A DNA stretch of 64,000 nucleotides from Deltaproteobacteria bacterium (GTDB taxonomy: Bacteria; Myxococcota_A; UBA796; SXON01): contig CANFCK010000005.1 in the NCBI GenBank assembly GCA_947445035.1, positions 186,001-250,000 of the forward strand, read 5' to 3'. Every line of letters begins with the position of its first letter. Positions within the stretch are counted from its first letter, which is position 1. The notes under the pieces were generated by a model that was not told where the DNA came from, did no database searches, and saw nothing but the letters and a program-made list of their open reading frames with translations. Of this stretch, positions 16,896-25,934 are shown piece by piece. The position numbers were made by a program, and so were the translations under genes.

Positions 16896-17957
16896 TCAGA
16901 GGTTGTACATGATGTACTGCAACGTCCGCAGGATGTCTTCGTTCCCGTTGCGCACCACGCGGAAGGTGCTGTAGACCACCTTTCCATCACCGGCGTTGAA
17001 GGTCACGAGTAGCGGAACACCCGACAACGTGTAGTCGGAGAGTCCATCGCTGTAGGGCACCGTTCCGGTCAAGTGGATGGACACCGACTTGCTGGTGTTT
17101 TCAACGGGGGGCCAAACCGGCAGGTCGTACTCGATCTCGATGTACTGCTTGGCGAGGTATTCGCTGAGCGCAGCGTCGGTGACCGCGGCGTCAAGCAGCT
17201 CGTAGTCGCCCTTCTGGGCATCATCCGGCACTTCGTCGGCACCGACGAAGTCGAGCTTGTCGGGCCAGCCGATCTCGACGATGTCGTAGCTCCAATCGGA
17301 GGCGTAGATGCTCCCCCCCTCCTCCACGTAGGCGCGGATGTTCGCCATCACCGTGGCGGGAACCGGGTTGGTCGGGTCGGCAAGGTCGTAGAAGACCCCG
17401 TCTTCGACCAGGCCACCGTCGAAGAAGATGAGGTCGTACTTGTCGAGCTCTTCTTTCTTCGAGAGGAAGTCCAGCAGCCCGGTCTGATCGGTGCCGTCGA
17501 TGGGGTGGTAGTTCACGAAGCCCATGTCTTCGAGCACCCGCCCGAAGTCGTCGTAATCCCCGGTGACCACAGCGACGTCCAGTTCCAAGGGGTCGAAGCA
17601 GGAGGGCTCGCCGAGGGTGACGTCTTCCCCGTTGCCGATCTCGATCTTTTCGGCCATCAGCTCGCTGGGGCCGTAGGTGACGTAGACGGTGTACTCCTTC
17701 TGACCTGGCAGATCGTCGATGCGGAAGTAGCCATCGAGGTCGGTGAAGGCGCGCTTGGTTTCGTAGATGAACCCGGTGTCGTCCGTCACGTTGACGTAGG
17801 CCAGGGCGTCTGCGAGCCAGGTGCGGCCGGAGGGATCACACACCCGACCCGAGATCGACCCGGGCGAGATGACCTCGGTCTTCGGCACGGTGGCGGTGAG
17901 GCTGTTTTCCGTCTCGCAGGCGGTGGCGAGGACGAGGGCGACAAGGACAGGACGCAT
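16896..17957 (-). CDS. Lipoprotein with carboxypeptidase-regulatory-like domain
   Basis: A 353-residue lipoprotein with signal MRPVLVALVLATAC. Residues about 33-105 form a carboxypeptidase-regulatory-like beta sandwich (ISGRVCDPSGRTW..., TDLDGYFRIDDLPGQKEYTV). The rest (from VAVVTGDYDDFG) resembles a class I glutamine amidotransferase-like or ThuA-like Rossmann domain (DKYDLIFFDGG, RAYVEEGGSIYASDW), common in proteins that expose an N-terminal adhesive domain. No catalytic Cys is evident. The start is the Met that gives the lipobox; the frame is open 38 codons further upstream. Confidence 0.7.
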   Translation of the reverse strand: MRPVLVALVLATACETENSLTATVPKTEVISPGSISGRVCDPSGRTWLADALAYVNVTDDTGFIYETKRAFTDLDGYFRIDDLPGQKEYTVYVTYGPSELMAEKIEIGNGEDVTLGEPSCFDPLELDVAVVTGDYDDFGRVLEDMGFVNYHPIDGTDQTGLLDFLSKKEELDKYDLIFFDGGLVEDGVFYDLADPTNPVPATVMANIRAYVEEGGSIYASDWSYDIVEIGWPDKLDFVGADEVPDDAQKGDYELLDAAVTDAALSEYLAKQYIEIEYDLPVWPPVENTSKSVSIHLTGTVPYSDGLSDYTLSGVPLLVTFNAGDGKVVYSTFRVVRNGNEDILRTLQYIMYNL

Positions 17958-18037
17958 CAGTGACTCCGGCGTGACAGTATAGCCGAGGGTGCGGTAGCGC
18001 ACGACCCGAATACGCCCGTGAGGCCGCCGCTGTGACG

Positions 18038-19978
18038 TCAGCGGGGCGCGATCGTCGGGCAGCCTACACAATCAGCGGGCGCCAGGTAGCCGATCTCGCA
18101 AAGCAGGCACCGCTCCATGCTGTCCCGCTCCCCCGAACGGCGGCCCACGCCCCGGCGCGAGCGATCATCGACCAGCAACTCCAGCGCCGCCCGCATCGCC
18201 GCGCCATCGCTGGTTGCCAGCGGAGCCAGGTTCACCTGTTCCCGCGAGTCAGCGAGGAGGTCGTAGAACTGGGGCGCCCGCTGATTTCGCGCGTCGCCGC
18301 GCGGCACCCGGCGCGAAAGGATCGTCTTCCGACCCCCGCGCCGCAGCGAGGCCAGATGGTACCCCCCGTGGTGCGCCTCGCTCAGCGCGTCGCGACTGGC
18401 CGGATGATTCGTCCAATTCGGAGGCGCCCAGCCGGGGGGCAAGCCGTCTTCGAGTGAGCCCGGCGGCGGCGCGCAGAGGGCGAGGTCCGCGTCGAAGCTG
18501 TCGGTGAAGAGCTCGGACCCCTGCCAATCGGCGGGCGCCGCGGCACCCGCGAGGTCGAGGAGCGTGGGCGCCACATCCACGTGGCGAACCTGCCACGGAA
18601 CGTGGGTGCCCGCGCGCTCACCATTTGGCAACTTCACCAAGAGCGGCACCAGCAGCTGTTCGTCGTAGAGGGTGTCCCCGTTGCCCCAGCCTCCGTGGTC
18701 CGAAAGCTCTACCCCATGGTCGCCGGTGACGACGATCGCGGCGCCTGCGTATCGACCAAGCCCATGCAAGTCGCGGAAGAAGCCGGCGAGCGCCGCATCG
18801 ACCGCGCGCACCCGGTCGCTGTACGCGTCGCGCACCGCCTGGAGCTGCGGCGTGCTTCCCGTGGCCCCGAGGACCTGCCAAGGCTCCAGCGGCTCGGCGA
18901 GTGACACGTAGAGCAGGGTCGGCTGTCGAGGTCGTTCCGCCAGGAGTTCAACCCCAGCGCTGAGCACGACAGGCGCCGCGAGATGACCCCGCGCGGCATC
19001 CACATCGCCGGTGGCGAAGGCGCGGAGCTCCCGAACCAGCCGGTAGAAGGTGAGGACCGAGGTGGTCTCGGCGGCGGCCATCGGCAACCGGGGCTCGTAG
19101 AGGAAGCTCTCGAAGCCCTGACCGAAGCCGAGGGTGCCGGAGACGTCGGGGTCATTGGGGATGCCGACGGTGCCGTAGCCCCGGGCCGCAAGTACCTCCG
19201 CCAAGGTGGTCAGCGCCGGCGACAGGCGGTCCCGCGGGCCGGCGGCGCCGTGGGACGAGGGGGCCATCGACGTAAAAAGGGACGCCACGGCCGGACGCGT
19301 CCAACTGGCCGAGCTGACCGCTTGATCGAATACGACGCCCTCGGTCGAAAACGCATCGAGGGTCGGTGTCAATCCCCGCCCGAGGGCATCGGCTCGGAGG
19401 CCCGCAACTACCACCACGATGACGTCAGGCCGGCCCGTGAGGTCCAGCTGCGGCCGGCCGCCATCCGGCGCCGCGTCGGGCGACGGCGGCGCCGGCGAGA
19501 GCGCAAAGATCCACGACAGCATCACGCCGCCCCCCCAAGCCGCCACCAGTCCCTTCGGCGTGGTCAGGGCGAATAGCGGGGTCTTCTCCAACAAGTTGCT
19601 CCCCATCATCCACGCGACGAGCCCGACCACGCCGGCCGCCGCGGTGCCGGTGAGCACCACCGAAAGCGGCACACCATCGCCCTCGTAGAGCCGAACGTCG
19701 GCGAGATGATGACTGAGCACCAACCCCATTGTGCCGAAGACCAAAACAAACGCCGCGCTGAACGCCCCGCTTGGACCCAGCCGTCGCGACAAGGGCAAGA
19801 GCACCAAACCGACGACGAGCCCGACCAGTCCGCCAATGACGCCGTATAGCGTAAATGCGTATCCGAAGGCCTGATACTCCGCTGGCGAGCGGGACTGCAA
19901 CACGAGGAGCGCCTCGGCGGCGCCCACCAAGGACCCCGCACACATGCCCGCGCCGAGTCCGGTGCCGAGTATCCGCAC
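18038..19978 (-). CDS. Membrane-anchored sulfatase-fold enzyme
   Basis: A 646-residue protein with about five N-terminal transmembrane segments (residues 1-165) and a periplasmic alkaline-phosphatase/sulfatase-superfamily domain. Metal-ligand motifs are visible: DVIVVVVAGLRADAL, VVTGDHGVELSDHGGWGN, and DEQLLVPLLVKLP. At the nucleophile position the motif reads SWTRPAVASL, so the Cys that becomes formylglycine in true sulfatases is replaced by Thr. A phosphotransferase or phosphodiesterase acting on envelope polymers is therefore more likely than a sulfatase. The C-terminus has a Cys cluster (CLLCEIG, CVGC). GTG start, 47 bp from the divergent gene. Confidence 0.8.
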   Translation of the reverse strand: MRILGTGLGAGMCAGSLVGAAEALLVLQSRSPAEYQAFGYAFTLYGVIGGLVGLVVGLVLLPLSRRLGPSGAFSAAFVLVFGTMGLVLSHHLADVRLYEGDGVPLSVVLTGTAAAGVVGLVAWMMGSNLLEKTPLFALTTPKGLVAAWGGGVMLSWIFALSPAPPSPDAAPDGGRPQLDLTGRPDVIVVVVAGLRADALGRGLTPTLDAFSTEGVVFDQAVSSASWTRPAVASLFTSMAPSSHGAAGPRDRLSPALTTLAEVLAARGYGTVGIPNDPDVSGTLGFGQGFESFLYEPRLPMAAAETTSVLTFYRLVRELRAFATGDVDAARGHLAAPVVLSAGVELLAERPRQPTLLYVSLAEPLEPWQVLGATGSTPQLQAVRDAYSDRVRAVDAALAGFFRDLHGLGRYAGAAIVVTGDHGVELSDHGGWGNGDTLYDEQLLVPLLVKLPNGERAGTHVPWQVRHVDVAPTLLDLAGAAAPADWQGSELFTDSFDADLALCAPPPGSLEDGLPPGWAPPNWTNHPASRDALSEAHHGGYHLASLRRGGRKTILSRRVPRGDARNQRAPQFYDLLADSREQVNLAPLATSDGAAMRAALELLVDDRSRRGVGRRSGERDSMERCLLCEIGYLAPADCVGCPTIAPR

Positions 19979-20025
19979 GGTGCGCGGGTATCATGGTCGC
20001 CCATCCCGCCGGGCTAGATGGACCC

Positions 20026-21009
20026 ATGCTCTGGGCCGCCGTCCGCTTCGCCTTCGCAGCCGACGCCTCGGACTGTGCGACGTTCGTGCAGTGCCTCGTT
20101 GCGGCGGACCTGCACGAGGTGTGGTGGGACTACGGGCGTCGGTACCAAACGCACGTGGAAACCGCGATGGCCGGAAAGCGGGCGAGCTCCGCCTTCTCCG
20201 GGGTGCTCAACGAGGCCGAGGCTCACTGGCGGCTTGAGTCCGCCACCGGGCGGGGACTGAGACTAGGGCCCAAAAAAGCGGAGGAGTGGCAGGACTACGC
20301 CTTGGTGGGCGCGTTCCTCGGCGTGGACCGCGTCGTCACTGAGACCGCCGCCCGCTCGGATGAGCTCGACGTCCTCCACACCATCGTGGACATCGTCGCC
20401 GACCCGTCATTCGAGCTGGTCCTCCGCAAGCGCGGGCCGGAGCTGCGCCACGAGTCGGGCGCTGCCGCGCGCCGCTGGTTGCGACGGCAAGAGGCCGTGG
20501 CCAACCTCGACGACGTCGCCCGCATCCGACCGCGCGCGCCCCCCGTTCGGATCGGCCTGAGCGCGGGCTGGACGCTCCGCGACATCGATGCTCCAGACAC
20601 CCAGCCCCTACTTGGCTGGACAGCCGAGCTTTCGGTCCAAAACGCCGGGCTCACCCTCTGGCGGGCGGATGTCGACCTCCTGTCGCTCCGATGGGGCGTA
20701 CTCGCCAGGCAGCGACTCCTTGACCGGGTGGCCGCCGGCGTGGCGCTGCACAGCGCCGACGACGGCAGCGCCCCCGAACGATGGAGCGCCAGCATTTCCT
20801 GGACCCCACGGCCGGACCTCGTCGTCTCCACCACCCGCTCGGCACCGCTGGACGACAGCAGCTGGCGCGCAGAAGTCACCGTGCGCATGGAGCTGGGCAC
20901 CTTCTTGCCGGGCCGGCTGCACCCCTCGCTTGCTGGACTGCCTGCGGTCCCGCCGAGCGGCGCGAATCGGCTGACGACGTGGAGCCGGTCGCCTACTTCA
21001 AGCCCCTGA
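20026..21009 (+). CDS. Secreted protein of unknown function
   Basis: A 327-residue protein with a short N-terminal signal (MLWAAVRFAFAADA). A Cys pair (CATFVQC) follows, then an Arg-rich helical region and a C-terminal part of alternating strands (LRIGLSAGWTLRDI-type, DLVVSTTRSAPL), perhaps a barrel. No family recognised. An ATG at 19993 would add 11 residues; I prefer 20026 because it gives a standard signal peptide. The 3' end overlaps the convergent HEAT-repeat lipoprotein gene by 17 bp. Confidence 0.6.
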   Translation: MLWAAVRFAFAADASDCATFVQCLVAADLHEVWWDYGRRYQTHVETAMAGKRASSAFSGVLNEAEAHWRLESATGRGLRLGPKKAEEWQDYALVGAFLGVDRVVTETAARSDELDVLHTIVDIVADPSFELVLRKRGPELRHESGAAARRWLRRQEAVANLDDVARIRPRAPPVRIGLSAGWTLRDIDAPDTQPLLGWTAELSVQNAGLTLWRADVDLLSLRWGVLARQRLLDRVAAGVALHSADDGSAPERWSASISWTPRPDLVVSTTRSAPLDDSSWRAEVTVRMELGTFLPGRLHPSLAGLPAVPPSGANRLTTWSRSPTSSP

Positions 21010-21523
21010 GCGCGGCGGTGGCCTGGTAGCGCACGAATCGGTCGGTGGTCGCCGCGCGCAACGCCGCGAGCGCGTCGAGCACCGCTTGCCGGGGTTCGGG
21101 GTCGAGACCTTCGGCGCCGATCTTCCCGAGCGCCCAGATGCCGGCCAGCTGCTCGCGGTCCTCGGGGCCAAACCCCTGCACGTAGGCGACAAGCGCGGGG
21201 GCGGCGGCCTTTTCTTTGAGCCGACCCAACGCGTCGGCGGCGGCGCGGCGAACCCCGGGATCGTCATCGTTGGCCAGCCGATCGATGAGCGGAGCGCCGG
21301 CGGTGGTGGCCTCGATCTCCGCGAGGGACTCGATCGCGTTGAGCCGGATCGTCCGCGACGGATCGCCAAGCACCGCGATGAGCGCCTTTTCCACGGCCAC
21401 GTCGGCGTAGTTCTGCGCGATCTTGGCGCCGTCTTCCCGGGCCACCGGGTTGGGGGACGCGATGGTCTTGGCGATGTCTTCGGCCGATGGGGAGCACGCC
21501 AGCAGGTAGAAAAGCGCGATCAT
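20993..21523 (-). CDS. HEAT-repeat lipoprotein
   Basis: A 176-residue lipoprotein (MIALFYLLAC) whose mature part is made of HEAT/PBS-lyase-type helical repeats: VEKALIAVLGDPSRTIRLNA, GAPLIDRLANDDDPGVRRAA, and a third repeat near KEKAAAPALVAYV. Such repeats bind other proteins. The ATG overlaps the stop of the BY-kinase gene (ATGA), so it is translationally coupled to exopolysaccharide assembly and may be an outer-membrane partner or regulator of that machinery; this is inference from context. Confidence 0.78.
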   Translation of the reverse strand: MIALFYLLACSPSAEDIAKTIASPNPVAREDGAKIAQNYADVAVEKALIAVLGDPSRTIRLNAIESLAEIEATTAGAPLIDRLANDDDPGVRRAAADALGRLKEKAAAPALVAYVQGFGPEDREQLAGIWALGKIGAEGLDPEPRQAVLDALAALRAATTDRFVRYQATAALRGLK

Positions 21524-23631
21524 GCGACCCGCCCCTTCTTCGGGTCTTTGCCGTCTGCTTTGTAGTGCCGGGCGTAGTAGCCGTAGTAGGCCTGCTGCCC
21601 ACGCACATCCACCTTGTTGAGGACCGCACCCGTGGGCTCGATGCCCGCGGCCTCCAAACGCATCCGCAGATCGCGCAGCATACGTCGCGACGTCTTCTGC
21701 GCCTCCACGACCACGAGCAGCCCCTTGGCCGATCGAGCCAACGCCGCCGCATCGCCGACGACCAACAGCGGCGGCGCATCCACCAGCACCAGATCGTAGC
21801 GCCCGGCGAGCTGCTGTAGCAGCTGCCGCAGCCGGAGGCTCTCGACCAGCCGACCCGGGTTGGCGGGGACCGGACCGGACGTCATCATCGAAAGGTTCTC
21901 GACCGGGGTGGTCTGGGTCGCCTCCTCCGCTGTGCAGCCGCCGGCCAGCACCGTAGAGATGCCGCGCTCGTTGGTCAGCGTCGGGAACGCGCGGTGTTGG
22001 GTGGGCCGCCGCAGATCGCCATCGACGATCAGCACCCGCTGGCCGTCTTGGGCCATGCAAATCGCGAGGTTGGTGATCAGCGTGCTCTTTCCTTCGCCAG
22101 GGACACACGACGTCACCGTCAGGATGTTGATCGCCTGGTCCACCCCCGCAAAAGCGACGCTGTTCCGAATGGCGCGGTACGCCTCAAAAAGGGGGTCGGT
22201 GGCAGGCAAGCCGTCGATCAGCTCCTTGCGGTCCTTCAGCCGATACTTCGGCACGATGCCGATGAGCGGGATCGGCAAGACCTCGGCCAGCTCGCTTGCG
22301 TCTTTGACCGAGTCGTCCACGTACTCAGCCAAGAAAACCAACCCGAGGCCCACTGCGTTGCCGATGAAGAAGCCGAGGATCACCCAGACCAGCAGCTTCG
22401 GCGAAGCGGCGCGGTCGGGCTGCCGCGAGCCCTCGACCATGCGCATGTCCGACACCGTCATCGCCTCGGCGACGGCGATCTCGTACTGGGTTTCCAAAAG
22501 CGACTTGTAGATCGCCTCTGTCGCGTCGGCCGCGAGCTGAAAGCCGGCGATTTCCCGCATTTTGTCCGGATACAGCGCGAACTCTTCAATGATGGTGCCG
22601 GCGGCGGTGTTGATCTGTTCACGGCGCTGAATGAGCCCAGCCAGCTGTACGCGCAACGACGTGACCTCTGGATCAAGGTCGTGCTGCTCGCGCAGTGCCA
22701 TCGCAAGCTGGCCTTCGACCGAACGAACCTGCGTGTCAAGCAAGATGAGGTCGGGGTGCTTCGGCGTCTTGTCGAGCAGCTCTTTCGCACGATTCTGCTG
22801 AAGCTCCGCCAGCGCCTTCTTCAGGTCGCGGATGAGCGGATTCGACGATTGCGACGAGGGCGCGATCAGGTCGACGGTCTCGACCTCGTTGAAGACGCCG
22901 TGCTGGCGAATCTGCGCGCGAACGTCGGCCATCTGCGCGTCCGCCTCTTCACGAGCCGCGTAAAGCTCGCTGAGCCGGGCCACGGCCGCCTTGACCTCCG
23001 CTTCGATGTCGATCACCTGCTCGCGCGCCTTGGCGTCGGCGACCGTCTTGAGCGCGGTGTCGAACTGCCCCCGAAGCCGCTCGAGCTCGGCGGTCACGAA
23101 CTTCAGGGCGTCCCTCGTTTCTTGCTTGGCCACGTCCTGCGATTGGGCCAGGTACACCTCGACCATCGTCTCGGCCAAAAGGGCGCTGAGCTCGGGATGG
23201 TTGGTGGTGGCAAGCACGATCAGGATGTCGGTGCCCTGCTGAGGCTCGATGCTGACGGTGGGGTACGCAAAGAGCGCGCCGTCGATGCCCGGAACCAGGA
23301 GCTTGTCGAAGGGAAGCAGCTCACCATCGATGTCGCGGAGCTGCAGCCGCCAGATCACCTCGTCCAAAACGGGACGCATCTCGGCCAGGGCGATCATCGT
23401 TTCGAGGTCGTCGCTGGCGCCGGTCAACGACTGGGCCATCTCGGTCAGGTCCATGTCGGCCAGGATCGACATCGACGCATCGGAGCTTTCGACGCTGATC
23501 TTGGACGTGGCCTCGTAGCTCTTCGGCAAGACCAGCGCCAAAACCGCAGCGCCTACCGTGAAGAACACCACGCCCTGTAGGAACAACCACTTTCGGCGGA
23601 GCAGAGCGGCCCAGACCTTGAGGAGTTCCAT
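21520..23631 (-). CDS. Polysaccharide chain-length protein / BY-kinase
   Basis: A 703-residue inner-membrane protein of the Wzc class, which drives and tunes exopolysaccharide polymerisation and export. The Wzz domain is flanked by membrane helices at about 15-35 and 413-437, with a long coiled-coil periplasmic region (about 160-390). The cytosolic tyrosine kinase has Walker A SCVPGEGKST (508-517), Walker A' RVLIVDGDLRRP (532-543) and Walker B DLVLVDAPP (613-621). A C-terminal Tyr cluster YYGYYARHY at 682-690 is the expected autophosphorylation tail. It overlaps the HEAT lipoprotein gene and is divergent from the Wza-like gene. Confidence 0.95.
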   Translation of the reverse strand: MELLKVWAALLRRKWLFLQGVVFFTVGAAVLALVLPKSYEATSKISVESSDASMSILADMDLTEMAQSLTGASDDLETMIALAEMRPVLDEVIWRLQLRDIDGELLPFDKLLVPGIDGALFAYPTVSIEPQQGTDILIVLATTNHPELSALLAETMVEVYLAQSQDVAKQETRDALKFVTAELERLRGQFDTALKTVADAKAREQVIDIEAEVKAAVARLSELYAAREEADAQMADVRAQIRQHGVFNEVETVDLIAPSSQSSNPLIRDLKKALAELQQNRAKELLDKTPKHPDLILLDTQVRSVEGQLAMALREQHDLDPEVTSLRVQLAGLIQRREQINTAAGTIIEEFALYPDKMREIAGFQLAADATEAIYKSLLETQYEIAVAEAMTVSDMRMVEGSRQPDRAASPKLLVWVILGFFIGNAVGLGLVFLAEYVDDSVKDASELAEVLPIPLIGIVPKYRLKDRKELIDGLPATDPLFEAYRAIRNSVAFAGVDQAINILTVTSCVPGEGKSTLITNLAICMAQDGQRVLIVDGDLRRPTQHRAFPTLTNERGISTVLAGGCTAEEATQTTPVENLSMMTSGPVPANPGRLVESLRLRQLLQQLAGRYDLVLVDAPPLLVVGDAAALARSAKGLLVVVEAQKTSRRMLRDLRMRLEAAGIEPTGAVLNKVDVRGQQAYYGYYARHYKADGKDPKKGRVA

Positions 23632-23686
23632 GTGTCCGCGACGGCGTATAGCCGCGGGCCGTTGTAGAGGCTACCCAGGGGCCCCG
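23632..23686. promoter_or_regulatory. Divergent promoter region of the exopolysaccharide module
   Basis: The 55 bp between the BY-kinase start (minus) and the Wza-like start (plus) must hold at least part of the promoters for both arms. It contains an AT step (cgtatagccgcgg). No consensus element is claimed. Confidence 0.3.
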
Positions 23687-24397
23687 ATGCTCAGTGTGCT
23701 GTTCGCCCTCGCCTGCGTCCCCCCGCAAGGCCCCATCAACGTCGCGGACGCGGGCGTCGAGCTGCGTCTACCCCCCGCGCAGGCGTTCACGTTCGGCGCC
23801 GGCGACTCGATGCGCATCTGGGTGTGGCGCCACGAGGACCTCACCGTCGAGGTCACCGTGGCTCCGGACGGGGCCATCGCCTACCCGCTGGTGGGGCGGC
23901 TGGTTGTCGCGGGACTCACCTACGAGCAACTGATGACGAAGCTGCAATCGGCAGTGGCGGAGTACTACGTCGATGCCCACGTACAGGTCAACGTCACCGC
24001 GGTGACCAACCAAAAGGTGCTGGTCCTCGGCGAAGTCTCCAATCCACAGGTGATGCAGATCAAGAACGAGCTCAGCATTCTCGAGGCGCTCGTCACCGCG
24101 GGCGGGATCAACCCCGACGCCCGAACCTCCAACGTGCTCCTGATCCGCGGCGGGTTGGATAAGCCAGAGTTGTACGCGGTGAATGTCGATGCGATTTACG
24201 GCAAGGGCGACATGACCCAGCTGGTCTACTTGCAGCGGGGCGACATCGTCGTGGTGCCCACCAAGACAATCACCAACGTCGATCGTTTTTTCCGGCACGT
24301 GCAGGCCATCTTGTCGCCGGCGGTGGGCGCGTCGGCGGTGTACCGGAACTTCTTGGGGGGCGGCGCGCAGGGCACGTCGTCGTCACTGGGCGACTAG
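23687..24397 (+). CDS. Wza-type polysaccharide export lipoprotein
   Basis: A 236-residue outer-membrane lipoprotein (MLSVLFALAC) that forms the exit channel for capsule or exopolysaccharide. The poly-export domain is clear: FGAGDSMRIWVWRHEDLTVEVTV, then DGAIAYPLVGRLVVAGLTYEQL, followed by a SLBB domain (KVLVLGEVSNPQVMQI, SILEALVTAGGI). The LQRGDIVVVP motif is also typical. Shorter than Wza, consistent with lacking the C-terminal helix region. The start is fixed by the lipobox. It is followed six bases later by the glycosylphosphotransferase gene. Confidence 0.93.
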   Translation: MLSVLFALACVPPQGPINVADAGVELRLPPAQAFTFGAGDSMRIWVWRHEDLTVEVTVAPDGAIAYPLVGRLVVAGLTYEQLMTKLQSAVAEYYVDAHVQVNVTAVTNQKVLVLGEVSNPQVMQIKNELSILEALVTAGGINPDARTSNVLLIRGGLDKPELYAVNVDAIYGKGDMTQLVYLQRGDIVVVPTKTITNVDRFFRHVQAILSPAVGASAVYRNFLGGGAQGTSSSLGD

Positions 24398-24403
24398 CCG
24401 GTC

Positions 24404-25843
24404 GTGCACCGCCTCGCAGGCCCGGTTCTGGCGCTGGTCGACGCCTTGTGCGTGTCCCTGGCGCTCTACGGGGCGTGGGCGTTCTGGGCATGGCGGGCGC
24501 CCAATCTCGGCGTCCTCGTGCAGATCACCTACGCCGATCTGTGGCTGCCCAACCGGTTCATCACCGCCGGTCTCGCCCTGGTGCTGGTGTGGCTCGCCGC
24601 GCTGCGAAACGCCGGACTGCACGACCCCGGCCGGATGGAGAACAGCGTGGCCATCGCCAGCGCGATCACGCGTAGCGCCGGCTGGGTCGTGGCTGTCGTG
24701 CTCGCAGAGAACTTCTTGTTGAGTGAGCGCGTCTACCCCAAAGCGCTCGTCGTGCCGTTCTTCGCGTTCTCGTGGGTAGCGCTGCTCGCGGCGCGGCTGA
24801 CGATCTTCCGACTCATCCTGCGCCTCGATCGCCCCCCGACCGCGGTCAACGCGGTAATCATCGGCGTGGAGGCCGACGGGCTCTTGATGGCGGAGAGGCT
24901 CGAGCGCGACGCGCGCCACGTCGCCCGGTTGGCCGGACACCTCTCCACCGGGCTTGAGCACCACCCGATGGTGCCGAAGGAGCGCATCCTTGGCGCGCTC
25001 GCAGAGTTCGCGGACCTCGTCAACCGGCACCGAGTCGGCATGGTCATCGTCGCCGCGCGAAGCCTCCCGCGGGAGGACGCGATGCGGATGGCCGTGCTGG
25101 CCGATCGGATGGGGCTGCGCGTTTTGCAGGCCCCGTACTCGTGGGGCGTGGTTTCCCCCCGGCTTGGTGTTGCCCGTATCGGCGGACTGGACCTGATCGA
25201 CCTCGTGGGGATTCGGTACTCGACGGTCGCGGAGCGGGTCAAGCGGACCTTCGATCTGGTGACCGTCGTGATCGGTGTTATCCTTGGGGCCCCCTTTCTA
25301 CTCGTGGTGGCCGCAGCGATCAAGCTCCAGGACGGCGGGCCCGTCCTGTATGTGAGCCGGCGGACCGGGCGCGGGGGGAGGACCTTCGGCTTCTACAAGT
25401 TCCGCTCGATGGTGGTCGGCGCCGAGGAGCAGCGTCCCCGGCTCGCCGCACAGAACGAAGCTGACGGTCGGCTTTTCAAGATGCGGGACGACCCCCGGGT
25501 GACGCGCCTGGGGCGATTTTTGCGCACCTACAGCATCGATGAGCTGCCCCAGCTGCTCAACGTGCTGCGGGGCGACATGAACCTGGTGGGCCCGCGACCC
25601 CTCCCCGCGGAAGACCTGGACGGCATCGCCTCCGACTCCGAAATGGCGTACTGGTTTGACCAACGGAGCAAGGTCAACCCTGGCATCACCGGGCTCTGGC
25701 AGGTGTCCGGGCGCAGCGAGATCGGCTTTCCGGAGATGGTTCGGCACGACATCCACTACATCCAAAACTGGACGTTCTGGTTGGACCTGCAGATCCTGGT
25801 GAAGACGGTCCCCGCCGTGCTGCGGGGCCGCGGCGCGATGTAG
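24404..25843 (+). CDS. Undecaprenyl-phosphate glycosylphosphotransferase
   Basis: A 479-residue polyisoprenyl-phosphate sugar-1-phosphate transferase that starts polysaccharide assembly on the lipid carrier at the inner membrane. Four N-terminal membrane helices and a CoA-binding-like domain precede the catalytic domain, which opens with KRTFDLVTVVIGVILGAPFLL. Diagnostic motifs: GGPVLYVSRRTGRGGRTFGFYKFRSM, DPRVTRLGRFLRTYSIDELPQLLNVLRGDMNLVGPRP (ending the catalytic core), and GITGLWQVSGR. GTG start. Likely co-transcribed with the Wza-like gene. Confidence 0.94.
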   Translation: MHRLAGPVLALVDALCVSLALYGAWAFWAWRAPNLGVLVQITYADLWLPNRFITAGLALVLVWLAALRNAGLHDPGRMENSVAIASAITRSAGWVVAVVLAENFLLSERVYPKALVVPFFAFSWVALLAARLTIFRLILRLDRPPTAVNAVIIGVEADGLLMAERLERDARHVARLAGHLSTGLEHHPMVPKERILGALAEFADLVNRHRVGMVIVAARSLPREDAMRMAVLADRMGLRVLQAPYSWGVVSPRLGVARIGGLDLIDLVGIRYSTVAERVKRTFDLVTVVIGVILGAPFLLVVAAAIKLQDGGPVLYVSRRTGRGGRTFGFYKFRSMVVGAEEQRPRLAAQNEADGRLFKMRDDPRVTRLGRFLRTYSIDELPQLLNVLRGDMNLVGPRPLPAEDLDGIASDSEMAYWFDQRSKVNPGITGLWQVSGRSEIGFPEMVRHDIHYIQNWTFWLDLQILVKTVPAVLRGRGAM

Positions 25844-25934
25844 CCTACGCATATCCACGTACGGTGTCCGTTTTTCAGGCTTCGTCGGCACCGTCATCGG
25901 TGCTCGGTCGCCCCGCTCGACATACAACCGACCG

